Source of the DNA: Oceanobacter kriegii DSM 6294
Lineage (GTDB): Bacteria > Pseudomonadota > Gammaproteobacteria > Pseudomonadales > Oceanobacteraceae
NCBI RefSeq assembly: GCF_000422845.1
Contig: NZ_AUGV01000003.1
Span: 186,001 to 250,000, forward strand
DNA: 64,000 nt
Direction of reading: 5' to 3'
Under the pieces are notes generated by a model. The model was not told where the DNA came from, did no database searches, and saw nothing but the letters and a program-made list of their open reading frames with translations. How positions within the stretch are numbered: position 1 is the stretch's first letter; every line of letters starts with the position of its first letter. The position numbers and the translations under genes are program-made. Shown here piece after piece: positions 33,989 through 43,326 of this stretch.

Positions 33989-34017
33989 TTGGGCTACCGG
34001 TTCAGCCGGTAGCCCAG
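33989..34017 (+). terminator. Hairpin after the Fre-like gene
   Basis: GGGCTACCGG/CCGGTAGCCC perfect 10-bp arms with a 5-nt loop, 6 bp after the stop. No T-run follows, so termination is likely but not certain. The remaining sequence up to 34396 is AT-rich and without a supported gene; CGATATAGAGCG occurs twice at 34131-34157. Confidence 0.55.
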
Positions 34018-34396
34018 CGTTCTGTCGTGGCGATGAGCGGCGCTATTCTTTCCAACTCACGACTTCCCTGCACGACTTCTCCGCACTACCTACACCTGCC
34101 TGCTTTCCTTACAACGTTCCCCTTAGAGCACCGATATAGAGCGACGATATAGAGCGCAAAATCTCGTTCACGTTGCCGGTTAACCCGAATTCCATATGTC
34201 AAATTTGAACCATTGTAAATTGATCGACCGTACTGTTTTTCATGCTTTCGGCTCAATACTTCCTTGCCATCAGATTTTCCTAAGGCACTGATTTTAATAG
34301 TAAAATTAACTTACAAAAGTGTTGTTAGGACCCTCAAGTTCACCCCGCTGTACCCCTTCAAAGCGAGTGCCAAAACGGATTCTGGCCAAACCACTC

Positions 34397-34449
34397 TTTA
34401 CAAAACCATCAATTGTATTTGATAATCATTATCAAATGATAATCATTTT
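34397..34449 (+). promoter_or_regulatory. Promoter with two overlapping Fur boxes
   Basis: TTTGATAATCATTATCAAA (34418-34436) is a perfect 9-1-9 palindrome, and AAATGATAATCATTT (34434-34448) a perfect 7-1-7 palindrome, centres 14 bp apart. TTTACA (34397-34402) and GATAAT (34421-34426), 18 bp apart, form a promoter covered by the first box. Strong iron repression of the next gene is expected. Confidence 0.9.
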
Positions 34450-34481
34450 GTTAATTACCCCCCATCACCGGAGAGAAATAA

Positions 34482-35765
34482 ATGGAAGTATTCGGTCGTG
34501 TGTTCAACCTGCTCACAGCGTCCCGTCTGAAAACCCCGCTTCTGCTTTTGCTGGGCGGCTTGTTGACCCAACAAGCCATCGCCAGCAGTGTCAAACTTGG
34601 CCTGGTTCATCCAACCACCGGCCGTTACCAGCAACAAGGCTTTGATATGGCGCAGGGCGCCTTGCTGGCAATTGAAGAGATTAACGCCCAAGGGGGGATT
34701 CTGGGACAGCCGGTTGAACTACTGACTGAAAACACCGCTGGTAAGGTTGAAACAGGCGTCGCAGCCACGAATAGCCTGATCAAGCAGGGTGCCGACGTAG
34801 TGTTTGGTGCCGCCTCCAGTGATGTCGCCATCGCCGCCGGCAAGGAAGCCGCCCGCCACGACAAGCTCTTTTTCGCAGCGCTGAGCTACGCCAACGAAAC
34901 CACCGGCAGCGCTGGACACCGCCATATGTTCCGTGAGCCCGCCAGCGCCTGGATGACCGCCAAGGCACTGTCGTTCTACCTCAACCAACAGCTGCAAGAC
35001 CGCCGGGTATTCTTCCTGACCGCCGATTACAGCTGGGGTCATTCCATGGAAGAGTCCATTCGCCGCTTCACCAACACCGGCGATGTACAAACCCACCCGG
35101 CGGCTCAGGTACCTTACCCACGCCCACGCCATTCCGAGATCGAAAATGCCCTGATTCAGGCGGATGAGTCCGGTGCCGATGTACTGATGCTGATTCAGTT
35201 TGGCGACGACATGGTAACCGCGCTGGAAATGGCGACCGAGATGGGCCTGAAAGAGCGCATGGAGATCATTGTGCCAAGCCTGACCCAGAATATGGCCGCC
35301 AATGCCGGTGCCTCGCTGATGGAAGGCATCGTCGGCACGGTGCCATGGACCTGGCAGGTGTCGTTTGAATTCGGTTACCAGCGTGGCCAGGACTTCGTCA
35401 ACGCCTACGTTGAGAAGTACGACCAGTACCCGGACAGCCCGGCAGCATCCGCTTACAGCATTGTTTATCAGATCAAGGAAGCGGCCGAAAATGCCCGCGG
35501 CCTTAACAGCAACGACCTGATCGATGCACTGGAAGGCCACAAGTACTCCCTGCTGAAAGAACCACAGCAGTGGCGCGCCTTCGACCACCAGAACATTCAG
35601 TCTGTGTATGTCGTACGTTGCAAATCCTGGGACGACGTTATGAAGTCGCCACTGCGCTCCGACTACTTTGAAGTCATGCTGAGCCTGCCAGGCTCCGTCA
35701 GTGCCCGCACCGAAGACGAGTGGAAAACCGACCGTATGGAGGCAGGCCAACCAACCCGCCTGTAG
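34482..35765 (+). CDS. Fur-controlled LivK-like periplasmic binding protein, orphan
   Basis: A 427-residue Peripla_BP_6 protein with a long N-terminal signal region (hydrophobic LLLLGGLLTQQAIA, cleavage before SSVKLG). Diagnostic segments are VKLGLVHPTTGRYQQQGFDMAQGALLAIEEINAQGGILG, ADVVFGAASS and the motif YANETTGSAGHRHMFREP. GGAGAG precedes ATG 34482. No permease or ATPase is adjacent. Fur boxes upstream suggest an iron-related ligand or stress signal, unusual for a branched-chain amino acid family protein. A close paralogue lies at 37506. Confidence 0.88.
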   Translation: MEVFGRVFNLLTASRLKTPLLLLLGGLLTQQAIASSVKLGLVHPTTGRYQQQGFDMAQGALLAIEEINAQGGILGQPVELLTENTAGKVETGVAATNSLIKQGADVVFGAASSDVAIAAGKEAARHDKLFFAALSYANETTGSAGHRHMFREPASAWMTAKALSFYLNQQLQDRRVFFLTADYSWGHSMEESIRRFTNTGDVQTHPAAQVPYPRPRHSEIENALIQADESGADVLMLIQFGDDMVTALEMATEMGLKERMEIIVPSLTQNMAANAGASLMEGIVGTVPWTWQVSFEFGYQRGQDFVNAYVEKYDQYPDSPAASAYSIVYQIKEAAENARGLNSNDLIDALEGHKYSLLKEPQQWRAFDHQNIQSVYVVRCKSWDDVMKSPLRSDYFEVMLSLPGSVSARTEDEWKTDRMEAGQPTRL

Positions 35766-35806
35766 CTTTTCAGCAAGCCTCTGGTTCTTCAGAGGCCCCC
35801 AAACAT

Positions 35807-35840
35807 TAAAGGCCGCTCGCCTGCTGGTGAGCGGCCTTTA
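35807..35840 (+). terminator. Terminator after the first LivK-like gene
   Basis: TAAAGGCCGCTC and GAGCGGCCTTTA arms (with one G:T-type mismatch region near the loop), 42 bp after the stop. Confidence 0.8.
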
Positions 35841-35967
35841 ACGTTTCTGTCGCACCGACTGAGCAATGACTCAATATTCCCGGCCAGGCAGCCACAAATG
35901 GTTGAAATCCAGCCAGCTCTACTGACACACTGTCGCCATACCTGTATCTGCCTCCCTGTTAGGGTGG

Positions 35968-36238
35968 CTAGGGACCCTCTGAATAACTCTGCACAGCTCT
36001 GCGCGAGTCCTGCAGGTTGTCAGAACAAGGCGGCGAATGCAGTGGAATGACTAGTCCTTTCCAAATTCGCTAACACCGTTCTGGCGGCCTGCAGGCCGCG
36101 CCCTGCGGGGATGGCATGGCATTGCTGACTCTGTGTCGCTGATTTTTGACTTGACCCGTCAGGCCTGCAAATCAGCTTCGTGATTCAGCTTCGCCCTGTC
36201 ATCCAGAGCGGGCACCGAGTTATTCAGAGGGTCCCTAG
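35968..36238. mobile_element. MITE, 271 bp, with perfect 22-bp terminal inverted repeats
   Basis: The left end reads CTAGGGACCCTCTGAATAAC then TC, and the right end is its exact inverted complement. No coding capacity is seen. The ends include CTAG, which may be the target duplication; CTAG/YTAR targets are known for some IS5-group elements, so such an IS may mobilise it (inference). The interior is shared with the copy at 9917-10200. It lies between two genes in a 650-bp spacer. Confidence 0.92.
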
Positions 36239-36422
36239 CGTCTGTACTCAAGAACCAGCCCTGATCACTGCCCAAAGCAGCTCAATCCAGTGGCCAAATA
36301 CAGACGCCAGCCGCAATGCCACGGCTATTTCTGCAAACTTTTGTCATATCCGTGGTCACAGGCTGTGATACAACACGTTTCTGTTGCTTTTAATGCTATC
36401 AATTCAATACCAAGGAGTTTCT

Positions 36423-37268
36423 GTGGATTGGCTTAAAGAAATGACCTCGCTTTCGACCGAGGAAATCTGGGCGAACTATCTGCTGCCGTGGGGCACCCAG
36501 ATTGTCATGGCTCTGGTGGTGTTCTTCGTTGGCCGCCTGTTGGCCCGACTGATCCTGAAAGGCGTGACCGGCGCCATGGGGCGCGCCAAGGTAGACCCGA
36601 TCCTGACCAACTTCATCAGCACCGTACTGGGTTCGCTGTTGCTGGTTCTGGTCATTGTTATCTCGCTGTCGCAGCTGGGTCTCGAAACCGCCTCGCTGAT
36701 CACCTTGCTGGGTGCCGCCGGTCTGGCCGTTGGCCTGGCACTGAAAGACTCACTGTCGCACTTCGCTGCTGGCGTGATGTTGATTCTGTTCCGTCCATTT
36801 AAGGTCGGTGACTACGTTGAAGTGGACGGCGTTGCCGGCTCCGTCGACAAGATCACCATTTTCAGTACCCGTCTGAAAACCCCGGATAACCGCGTGGTGA
36901 CCGTGCCAAACTCCAACGTGTTTGGTAACACCATGACCAACTACTCGGAAGAAGCGACCCGTCGTCTCGACCTGGTGGTGGGTATTTCCTACGGTTCCGA
37001 CCTGCTCAAGGCCAAGCGCTTGTTGCAGGAAATGCTGGCCGCCGACGAGCGCGTGCTGAAAGACCCGGAGTACCGCGTTGCCGTAAACGAGCTGGCCGAT
37101 TCCTCGGTAAACTTTATTGTTCGCCCGTGGGTAAAAGCCTCCGACTACTGGGCCCTGAAATGGGACCTGACCGAGAAAGTGAAACTGAAGTTCGACGAAG
37201 AAGGCATCGAAATTCCGTTCCCACAAATGGATGTGCACCTGCATAAGGAAGCCGAAGACAAGGCATAA
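36423..37268 (+). CDS. mscS: Small-conductance mechanosensitive channel MscS
   Basis: A 281-residue protein from GTG 36423, with AAGGAG at the proper distance. Three transmembrane helices come first. The pore-lining TM3 (ASLITLLGAAGLAVGLALKDSLSHFAAGVML) has the Ala/Gly pattern of MscS. Then come the beta domain (FRPFKVGDYVEVDGVAG, NRVVTVPNSNVF) and a C-terminal alpha/beta domain. It opens under hypo-osmotic membrane tension. The size is close to E. coli MscS (286). It lies between two paralogous binding-protein genes with its own terminator. Confidence 0.95.
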   Translation: MDWLKEMTSLSTEEIWANYLLPWGTQIVMALVVFFVGRLLARLILKGVTGAMGRAKVDPILTNFISTVLGSLLLVLVIVISLSQLGLETASLITLLGAAGLAVGLALKDSLSHFAAGVMLILFRPFKVGDYVEVDGVAGSVDKITIFSTRLKTPDNRVVTVPNSNVFGNTMTNYSEEATRRLDLVVGISYGSDLLKAKRLLQEMLAADERVLKDPEYRVAVNELADSSVNFIVRPWVKASDYWALKWDLTEKVKLKFDEEGIEIPFPQMDVHLHKEAEDKA

Positions 37269-37310
37269 CAGCTATTATCTTCGGCCGCCGAGCGGTCACT
37301 GCATCACACG

Positions 37311-37339
37311 AAAACGGGCACCTGCGGGTGCCCGTTTTT
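37311..37339 (+). terminator. Terminator of mscS
   Basis: AAAACGGGCACC/GGTGCCCGTTTT arms with a 4-nt loop and a T5 run, about 42 bp after the stop. Confidence 0.93.
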
Positions 37340-37505
37340 GTTGCGGCGTCATCACGCCGCGTTTTGCGCCAACACGAGCGACAGCTGGCGGACAGTAGCC
37401 AATATTCCCCAAACGCAACCAGCGTATCAGACCAAAGCCCCACTGCATTGGTCGCAAAATCGGCAGATCATGTCTTATATAAAAATAACAAGATAGGAAA
37501 TCGAT

Positions 37506-38756
37506 ATGCTGAAACCATCTGGATTCCTGCTACTGCCTCTGCTGGCCCTGAGCCTGATTGCAGAGGCCGTCGAGCCCATCAAACTGGGCCTTAACTACCC
37601 ATCCACAGGGCGCTACAAAGAGCAGGGCATTGCCCAGGCTCGCGGTGCCTTGATGGCCATTGAAGAGATCAACGCTGCCGGCGGGGTGCTGGGGCGGCCA
37701 TTGGACCTGCTGACCGCTAACACCGCGTCCAAACCGGACAAGGCTGTCGACAACGTCCGCGATCTGGCGTCCAAGGGCGCGGCCATGCTGTTTGGCGGTG
37801 CTTCCAGCGCGGTGGCCATTGCCGCTGGCAAGGAAGCAGCCAAACAAAAGCTGATTTACTTTGGCACTCTGACCTACGCCAACGAAACCACCGACGAAGA
37901 AGGTCACCGGCACATGTTCCGGGAAACCTACAACGCCTGGATGGCAGCCAAGGCACTGGCGTTTTATTTAACGCCGAGCCTGGCCGATAAAAAGGTCTTT
38001 TATATGACGGCCGACTACAGCTGGGGCCACTCGGTGGAGTCGTCGCTGCGCACCTTCACCAATACCGCAGACACCCAGGCCCATCCGGCCATGACGGTGC
38101 CTTTCCCACGGCCACGTCAGGCCGATATTGAAGCCGCACTGGAAGCCGCCGAGCGTTCTGGCGCCGATGTGCTGATGCTGATCCAGTTTGGTGACGACAT
38201 GGCCACCGCGCTGAAGCTGGCCTACCGTATGGGGCTGAAAGACCGCATGCAGATTGTAGTGCCCAACCTCACGCTCGGCATGGCGCAATCTGCCGGTGCC
38301 GGGGTGATGGAAGGCGTGGTCGGGGCAGTGCCCTGGAGCTGGCAAGTGCCGTTTGTTTACGGTTATTCCAAGGGCCAGGAGTTCGTCAAAAACTTCAGCA
38401 CCCGCTACCGTACCTACCCGTCCAGTTCGGCCGCATCGGCCTACAGCATCGTCTATCAGTTTCGTGATGCCGCCGAGCGAGCAGGCAGCCTCGATACCAA
38501 CAAGCTGATTGCGGCGTTGGAAAACCATAGCTACACCGCCCTGAAGGACCCACAAACCTGGCGCGACTTTGATCACCAGAACGTGCAATCGGTGTATGTG
38601 GTGCGGGGTAAGGCCAGAAACGAGGTGTTGAAGGACACCTTCAAGGAAGATTTTTTCGAAATACTGCTGAACATTCCCGGCTCGGTGGCGGTGAAGACCC
38701 GCGCCGAGTGGGAGCAAACCCGCAAGGCCGCGGGCAAGCCATTGGTATTGCAATAA
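37506..38756 (+). CDS. LivK-like periplasmic binding protein, paralogue of the gene at 34482
   Basis: A 416-residue Peripla_BP_6 protein with a signal peptide (LLLPLLALSLIAEA, cleavage near VEPIKLG). It shares with its neighbour the segments YANETTDEEGHRHMFRE, ADYSWGHS, ADVLMLIQFGDDMATAL, VPWSWQVPF and ASAYSIVYQ. The duplication is therefore clear. Its upstream region has no Fur box, so the two copies are regulated differently. No transport partners are adjacent. The ligand is unknown. Confidence 0.88.
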   Translation: MLKPSGFLLLPLLALSLIAEAVEPIKLGLNYPSTGRYKEQGIAQARGALMAIEEINAAGGVLGRPLDLLTANTASKPDKAVDNVRDLASKGAAMLFGGASSAVAIAAGKEAAKQKLIYFGTLTYANETTDEEGHRHMFRETYNAWMAAKALAFYLTPSLADKKVFYMTADYSWGHSVESSLRTFTNTADTQAHPAMTVPFPRPRQADIEAALEAAERSGADVLMLIQFGDDMATALKLAYRMGLKDRMQIVVPNLTLGMAQSAGAGVMEGVVGAVPWSWQVPFVYGYSKGQEFVKNFSTRYRTYPSSSAASAYSIVYQFRDAAERAGSLDTNKLIAALENHSYTALKDPQTWRDFDHQNVQSVYVVRGKARNEVLKDTFKEDFFEILLNIPGSVAVKTRAEWEQTRKAAGKPLVLQ

Positions 38757-38762
38757 AACCAC

Positions 38763-38798
38763 CAGCGCTGCCGTGAGCCATCACTGATGGCAGCGCTG
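38763..38798. terminator. Hairpin between convergent genes
   Basis: AGCGCTGCC/GGCAGCGCT perfect 9-bp arms with an 18-nt loop, 6 bp after the LivK-like stop. It lies between the rightward binding-protein gene and leftward hemY; probably a bidirectional terminator, although T-runs are weak. Confidence 0.5.
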
Positions 38799-38870
38799 AA
38801 TATTTATCCATTCAGACCACCCGCCGTCTACTAACAGCTACCCACTAACAGCCGGGCGCTTCACCAGCCC

Positions 38871-40064
38871 TCAGTCGCGAGTGGCCAGTGCCTGCTGGAA
38901 GTAACGGCTGGCGCCAACATGATCCTGCTCTTGCACCAGCAACTTGCCCATCTCGGCGTTCAGCTCCGGCAGGCTTTTCAGGCGCAAACCGGTTTGCAGG
39001 AATTCCCGCGCACGCTCCGGCTGTTCCTGTTTGTTGGCCAGACGAGCCAACACCAACAACAGCACCGGGTCGTTCGGACGCCCGGTAAGCTGTTTCTCGG
39101 CAAACAGAAAACGACGGCTGACATCGGCACCGTGGAGGTTGCCGTAGGCCTGCACCAGGTCATCGCGCCAAACGTGCGTCAGCGCGTGACGCAGGTCGGC
39201 TTCGGCCATTTCATCTTCGCCAAGATCGTGCAGCGCAGTAACGTAGCGCATCAAAATATCGGCGTTGTAACGGCAGTAGCGAGGCATGCCCTTGTAGAGC
39301 TTCTGGATCGCCGCCGCCGGTTGTTTCGACTGGCTGCTGCGAGCGGTGCGGTCGATCAGTTGCAGATACACCTTCTGCTCCAGCTCACGCAGCTTGTCTT
39401 GCGGTACCTTGCCCGCTTTGCCAATCACCGGCAGTAGCTCGTGCAGGGCAACCCAGTCTTCAAGGTCCTGATACAAACGCACCAGCAGCTTCAGCAAATA
39501 GGTGTGGCGAGGGTATTTGTCACGCAGGTTCACCAGCACGGCCAACGCCTGTTCGCGCTGGCCACGGGAAATCAGCAACTGGGCATGGGAAATACCCACC
39601 GCCAGCTCTGCCCCACGGGTACTCTTGTTGGCCGAGTTCAGCAGCTCGTCGGTGGCTTCGTGCTTGCCTTGCTCATAGGCTGCCCGGGCGGCAGCCAGAT
39701 AGTTAATCAGCGGCATGTCGGTATTGGCTGCACTGCGGGTCAGTAAGCGTTCAGCCCGTGCCCACTGGCCCTGCGCCAGCGACAGCAGACCCCGAGTGGT
39801 CTGCTTGCGAGCACGGCTGGTTTTGCGATTGCGGCGCCATTCGTTAAAGCGCCAATCCGACCCCAGCATCACCAGACTGAAGCGGAACAGGAAGTACATC
39901 ACCAGTACAAACGCCGTCAGCAGCAGCAGGAACACCCACAGGCTGGTTTCAACCCGATACGGCCCCCAGCTCAGCAGTACGTAGCCTGAATCCTCACCAC
40001 TCAGCGAGCCGAGCGTCAGGCCCACCACCATGGTGACAACAAAGAACAGCAGCCAACGCTTCAT
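38871..40064 (-). CDS. hemY: HemY-like TPR membrane protein
   Basis: A 397-residue protein with two N-terminal transmembrane helices (about 4-20 and 42-62), the HemY block GLLSLAQGQWARAERLLTRSA, and TPR-type helices to the C terminus. HemY sits in the hemCDXY cluster of gammaproteobacteria and is thought to organise heme-synthesis enzymes at the membrane; it is unrelated to protoporphyrinogen oxidase HemY of Bacillus. It overlaps the hemX stop by 4 bp. Confidence 0.92.
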   Translation of the reverse strand: MKRWLLFFVVTMVVGLTLGSLSGEDSGYVLLSWGPYRVETSLWVFLLLLTAFVLVMYFLFRFSLVMLGSDWRFNEWRRNRKTSRARKQTTRGLLSLAQGQWARAERLLTRSAANTDMPLINYLAAARAAYEQGKHEATDELLNSANKSTRGAELAVGISHAQLLISRGQREQALAVLVNLRDKYPRHTYLLKLLVRLYQDLEDWVALHELLPVIGKAGKVPQDKLRELEQKVYLQLIDRTARSSQSKQPAAAIQKLYKGMPRYCRYNADILMRYVTALHDLGEDEMAEADLRHALTHVWRDDLVQAYGNLHGADVSRRFLFAEKQLTGRPNDPVLLLVLARLANKQEQPERAREFLQTGLRLKSLPELNAEMGKLLVQEQDHVGASRYFQQALATRD

Positions 40065-41404
40065 GGCTGACCTCCTGCATCCTGCTCAGCTGCGGGCAGC
40101 ACCACTTCAGTCTGGGCCAGACGCTGGCGCAACAGGCGCAAGGAACCGCTGATGTCCGGTACCGCCGGGCTGACTTTCCAGCCCTCCAATTCGGTCACCA
40201 GCTGCTGCAAGGTGACGGTGGCGGCATCGTCCTGCGGCAAGGCGCGGCCGATCCATTCGGACACCCGTTTCAGGCTGCGGTCGTACAGGTTCTGATCACG
40301 GCGCAACATCGCCAGCTGAGCCTGTTCCAGCATCAAACGGGCGTTCTGTTGCAGGTAGTAGGATTGCTCGGGGGACAGCGGGATATCGACCGGCGTGTCT
40401 GTGCGACGAATCCGGATCGCCTGACCCAACCCCTCGCGTACTTCAAACCACAGCTGGACATACCAGCTGCGTTCTTCATTGCTGGCCGAGGCCTCAGGCG
40501 TGCTGGTCTCGAAACGCACGTCCGGCATCCAGTTAATCTCGCCAAGGGTATCCTGCATGGCCTGCAAACGGCTCACTGCACCCACCCGGTCGACGCCCGG
40601 CACCAGACGCAAGGACTGGATTTCGCGGGCGATTTCCATCCGCACGCCATCAAAGCCCGGGTTGCGGGTTTCAGCCAGTACCTTGTCGGCAGCTTCCAGC
40701 ATTGCCAGCGCACCGCTGACATCGCGCTCCAGATTCAGGCGCTGATTGCCCAACCGCAGCAGGTATTCGACTTCTGCCACCAGCCAATCCTGACGGTCGG
40801 AACCGGCCAGTTCGGCCAAACGGGCGTCATTGTGGCGGGTCTGGCGAGACAAGGCTTCCAGCTCATCGAGCAAGCGACGATTGTCGGCGGCCAACGCCTG
40901 GGCACGGCTACTGGCTTGCTGCTGGGCTGACAAGGCACCGTTCAGCTGGCGCTGGATACCTTCTATTCGCTGCTGGTCAGCATTCACCTGCACCAGCTGC
41001 TGTTGATTCATCCAGACGCTGTATCCGGCCACCAGCAAGGCAACCAAAGCCAGCAACAAAGCCAACAGCACCGCGAAGCCACGGCCTTTCGATGGCGCTG
41101 TTTCAGAGGCGGATTCAGACACAGCCTTGTCGGCAGCCTGACGCTTTTTCGCCGCGGCTTTGGGCGCATCGGCAGTCGTCTTGTTATCCGCAGGAGAACT
41201 GTCAGCCGTATCCGGTTTGCTGGCGGCGACGTCCTCGACGTCGGCCGATTCAATACTGAGCGACAGGGAAACGCTTTCCAGCTCGTCTGGAGCCTTGTCG
41301 GCATTTTTCGAAGACGAGCCTGGTGAAGAGTTCGATGAAGGAGTACTCACGGTTGTCTTCGGGTCTGACTTCCGGTTTGAATTTGGCTTGCCGTTATCGT
41401 CCAC
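40061..41404 (-). CDS. hemX: HemX family membrane protein
   Basis: The protein has 447 residues from the GTG complementary to 41402-41404 (MDDNGKPNSNRK), with AGGAAG six bases before. The first 115 residues are Ser/Asp/Ala-rich and low-complexity. One transmembrane helix follows (GFAVLLALLLALVALLVAGYSVW), then a coiled coil (QQRIEGIQRQLNGALSAQQQ) and the HemX domain with EVEYLLRLGNQRLNLERDV. Often mis-named uroporphyrinogen methyltransferase, it lacks methyltransferase motifs. It is part of the hemCDXY operon, 76 bp after hemD. Confidence 0.9.
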   Translation of the reverse strand: MDDNGKPNSNRKSDPKTTVSTPSSNSSPGSSSKNADKAPDELESVSLSLSIESADVEDVAASKPDTADSSPADNKTTADAPKAAAKKRQAADKAVSESASETAPSKGRGFAVLLALLLALVALLVAGYSVWMNQQQLVQVNADQQRIEGIQRQLNGALSAQQQASSRAQALAADNRRLLDELEALSRQTRHNDARLAELAGSDRQDWLVAEVEYLLRLGNQRLNLERDVSGALAMLEAADKVLAETRNPGFDGVRMEIAREIQSLRLVPGVDRVGAVSRLQAMQDTLGEINWMPDVRFETSTPEASASNEERSWYVQLWFEVREGLGQAIRIRRTDTPVDIPLSPEQSYYLQQNARLMLEQAQLAMLRRDQNLYDRSLKRVSEWIGRALPQDDAATVTLQQLVTELEGWKVSPAVPDISGSLRLLRQRLAQTEVVLPAAEQDAGGQP

Positions 41405-41480
41405 GATTAACTTCCTGTGATCCGTTTGAAAAAACCGGGGAGAACCACCCGGCACAGCCCGCCAAAACGGGCTGGTTCAG

Positions 41481-42236
41481 TTATCCGTTAAAGTGGCTTG
41501 CAAGGCAAGCCAGCATATCGTCATCGCGCGCACTGGCGGGTACCAGCACCTGCCGGAAGCCAAGCTCACGGGCCTGATCGGCCACGCGCTCGCTTGGCAG
41601 CACAATGCCGGCCAGCCGCTGTGGCAGGTCTGGCAATTGCGCCATCACAATGTCGAGGGCCTGACCACTGCTGAGCAACAACCAGCTATTCCCTTCGTCT
41701 GACAACACCTGCTGCCACTGGGCCGGACTGTATTGCTGTTCGACACGCTCGTACAACTCGGCGTAATCCACCGTCGCACCGCGCTCACGCAGCACGGTGG
41801 CCAGCGTCTCACGGCCGCCGACACCCCGCCAGATGAGGATGCGTTGTTCCGCCACCACCTGCAAGTCTGGCAGCGCCAGCAGGCCTTCACTGTCATATCG
41901 GGAGTGCGGCAATTGCACAGTCAAACCCGCCTCACGCATGGGTTCGGCACTGGCAGGACCAACACCATACCAATGCACACCGATGGGAGGCTGAGGCCAC
42001 AGTTCATCGAGCAGGTCGAGACCATAGCGGGCCGCATTGGCACTGATGGCGATAACGTGCTGATAGAGATCGAGGTCGAGCATGCGAGTGCGGCACAAGC
42101 GCGCTTCGGCGCTACTGTCGGCAACGGCGCTGATGGCCATCAAGGGCATCGACGCCACCGAATGGCCATTGGCTTGCAGCTGCTGCACCAATGCCTCACC
42201 CTGTCCCGCCGGGCGAGTAACAATCACATGGGCCAC
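41481..42236 (-). CDS. hemD: Uroporphyrinogen-III synthase
   Basis: A 251-residue protein starting at GTG (complement 42234-42236) three bases after hemC. It shows the divergent HemD pattern: VIVTRPAGQGEALVQQLQANGH at the start, then HVIAISANAARYGLDLL, WYGVGPASAEPMREAG, RILIWRGVGGRETLATVLRERGA and a C-terminal WLLLSSGQALDIV. It closes hydroxymethylbilane with ring-D inversion. Context between hemC and hemX confirms it. Confidence 0.93.
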   Translation of the reverse strand: MAHVIVTRPAGQGEALVQQLQANGHSVASMPLMAISAVADSSAEARLCRTRMLDLDLYQHVIAISANAARYGLDLLDELWPQPPIGVHWYGVGPASAEPMREAGLTVQLPHSRYDSEGLLALPDLQVVAEQRILIWRGVGGRETLATVLRERGATVDYAELYERVEQQYSPAQWQQVLSDEGNSWLLLSSGQALDIVMAQLPDLPQRLAGIVLPSERVADQARELGFRQVLVPASARDDDMLACLASHFNG

Positions 42237-42239
42237 GGT

Positions 42240-43181
42240 TTACTTGACCTCGTGGCCGTACACGTCTTTCAGGATTTCACCGGCACCTTGCTCCAGCAGG
42301 TGTTCTGCGGCGCGAATACCAATGGCTTCGGCATCCGCAGACAAACCCGCCTGCGCCGTGGTCAGCATCTTGCTGCCGTCCACCGCACCGACCAGACCAC
42401 GCAGGCTGAGGTTGTCGCCATCCAGCTCGGCATAGGCCGCAATCGGTACCTGACAGCCACCTTGCAAGCGACGGTTCAAGGCCCGTTCGGCCAATACACA
42501 GGCGGTGGTTTCTGCATGGCCCAGCGGGCGAATCAGCTCCTGAATCTCCGTATCGCCAGTACGCCATTCAATGCCCAGAGCACCCTGACCACCGGCTGGC
42601 AGCGACTGTTCTGCCGGAATAAAAGACGCAATGCGATCGTCCATTTCCATGCGCAGCAAACCGGCAGAAGCCAGAATGATGGCGTCGAACTCACCGGCAT
42701 CGAGCTTGCCCAGACGGGTCTGGACGTTGCCACGCAGTGACTTCACAACCAGATCCGGACGCAGTTGCTGAGCCTGACACTGACGACGCAGGCTGGAGGT
42801 ACCCAACACGGCCCCTTGCGGCAGCTCATCAAGGCTCTTGTACTGGTTGGAAACAAAGGCATCAAGCGGATTTTCACGCTCGCAGATGACCCCCAGCTCC
42901 AGACCTTCCGGAAACTCCATCGGCACGTCCTTCATGGAGTGCACAGCAATGTCCGCACGACCATCCAGCATCGCGTTTTCCAGCTCTTTGACGAACAGAC
43001 CCTTGCCACCGATCTTGGCCAGCGGGGTATCGAGAATCTTGTCGCCCTGGGTCGAGAAGGTCACCAGCTCCACCTGCAAACCGTCGTGCATGGCTTCCAG
43101 CCGCGCCTTGATGTGTTCGGCCTGCCACAGAGCAAGCGGGCTTTTACGGGTAGCAATTCGAAGGGTTTTGATAGCAGACAT
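42240..43181 (-). CDS. hemC: Porphobilinogen deaminase (hydroxymethylbilane synthase)
   Basis: A 313-residue protein with [18 protein letters not shown] at the start, [11 protein letters not shown], the substrate-binding [11 protein letters not shown] and [10 protein letters not shown], and the dipyrromethane-cofactor cysteine in [12 protein letters not shown]. It polymerises four porphobilinogen units. First gene of the hem operon, 145 bp after algR. Confidence 0.97.
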   Translation of the reverse strand: MSAIKTLRIATRKSPLALWQAEHIKARLEAMHDGLQVELVTFSTQGDKILDTPLAKIGGKGLFVKELENAMLDGRADIAVHSMKDVPMEFPEGLELGVICERENPLDAFVSNQYKSLDELPQGAVLGTSSLRRQCQAQQLRPDLVVKSLRGNVQTRLGKLDAGEFDAIILASAGLLRMEMDDRIASFIPAEQSLPAGGQGALGIEWRTGDTEIQELIRPLGHAETTACVLAERALNRRLQGGCQVPIAAYAELDGDNLSLRGLVGAVDGSKMLTTAQAGLSADAEAIGIRAAEHLLEQGAGEILKDVYGHEVK

Positions 43182-43326
43182 GGCGGTCCCTGAGATTCAG
43201 ACGGTCGATTCAGAATTGCGGGCATCATAGCAGCCGCCTTTGTCTGCGCGAAATACGACCGCTGATCTGGCTCAAGCCGACCAGAGACATACTCAGGTAG
43301 TAACCGGAATAATCGATGACGCCGTA

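Noticed and set aside
40061-41404. HemX as a functional uroporphyrinogen-III methyltransferase
   Set aside because: The sequence lacks the SAM-binding and catalytic motifs of CobA/CysG; the name in databases is inherited from the operon.
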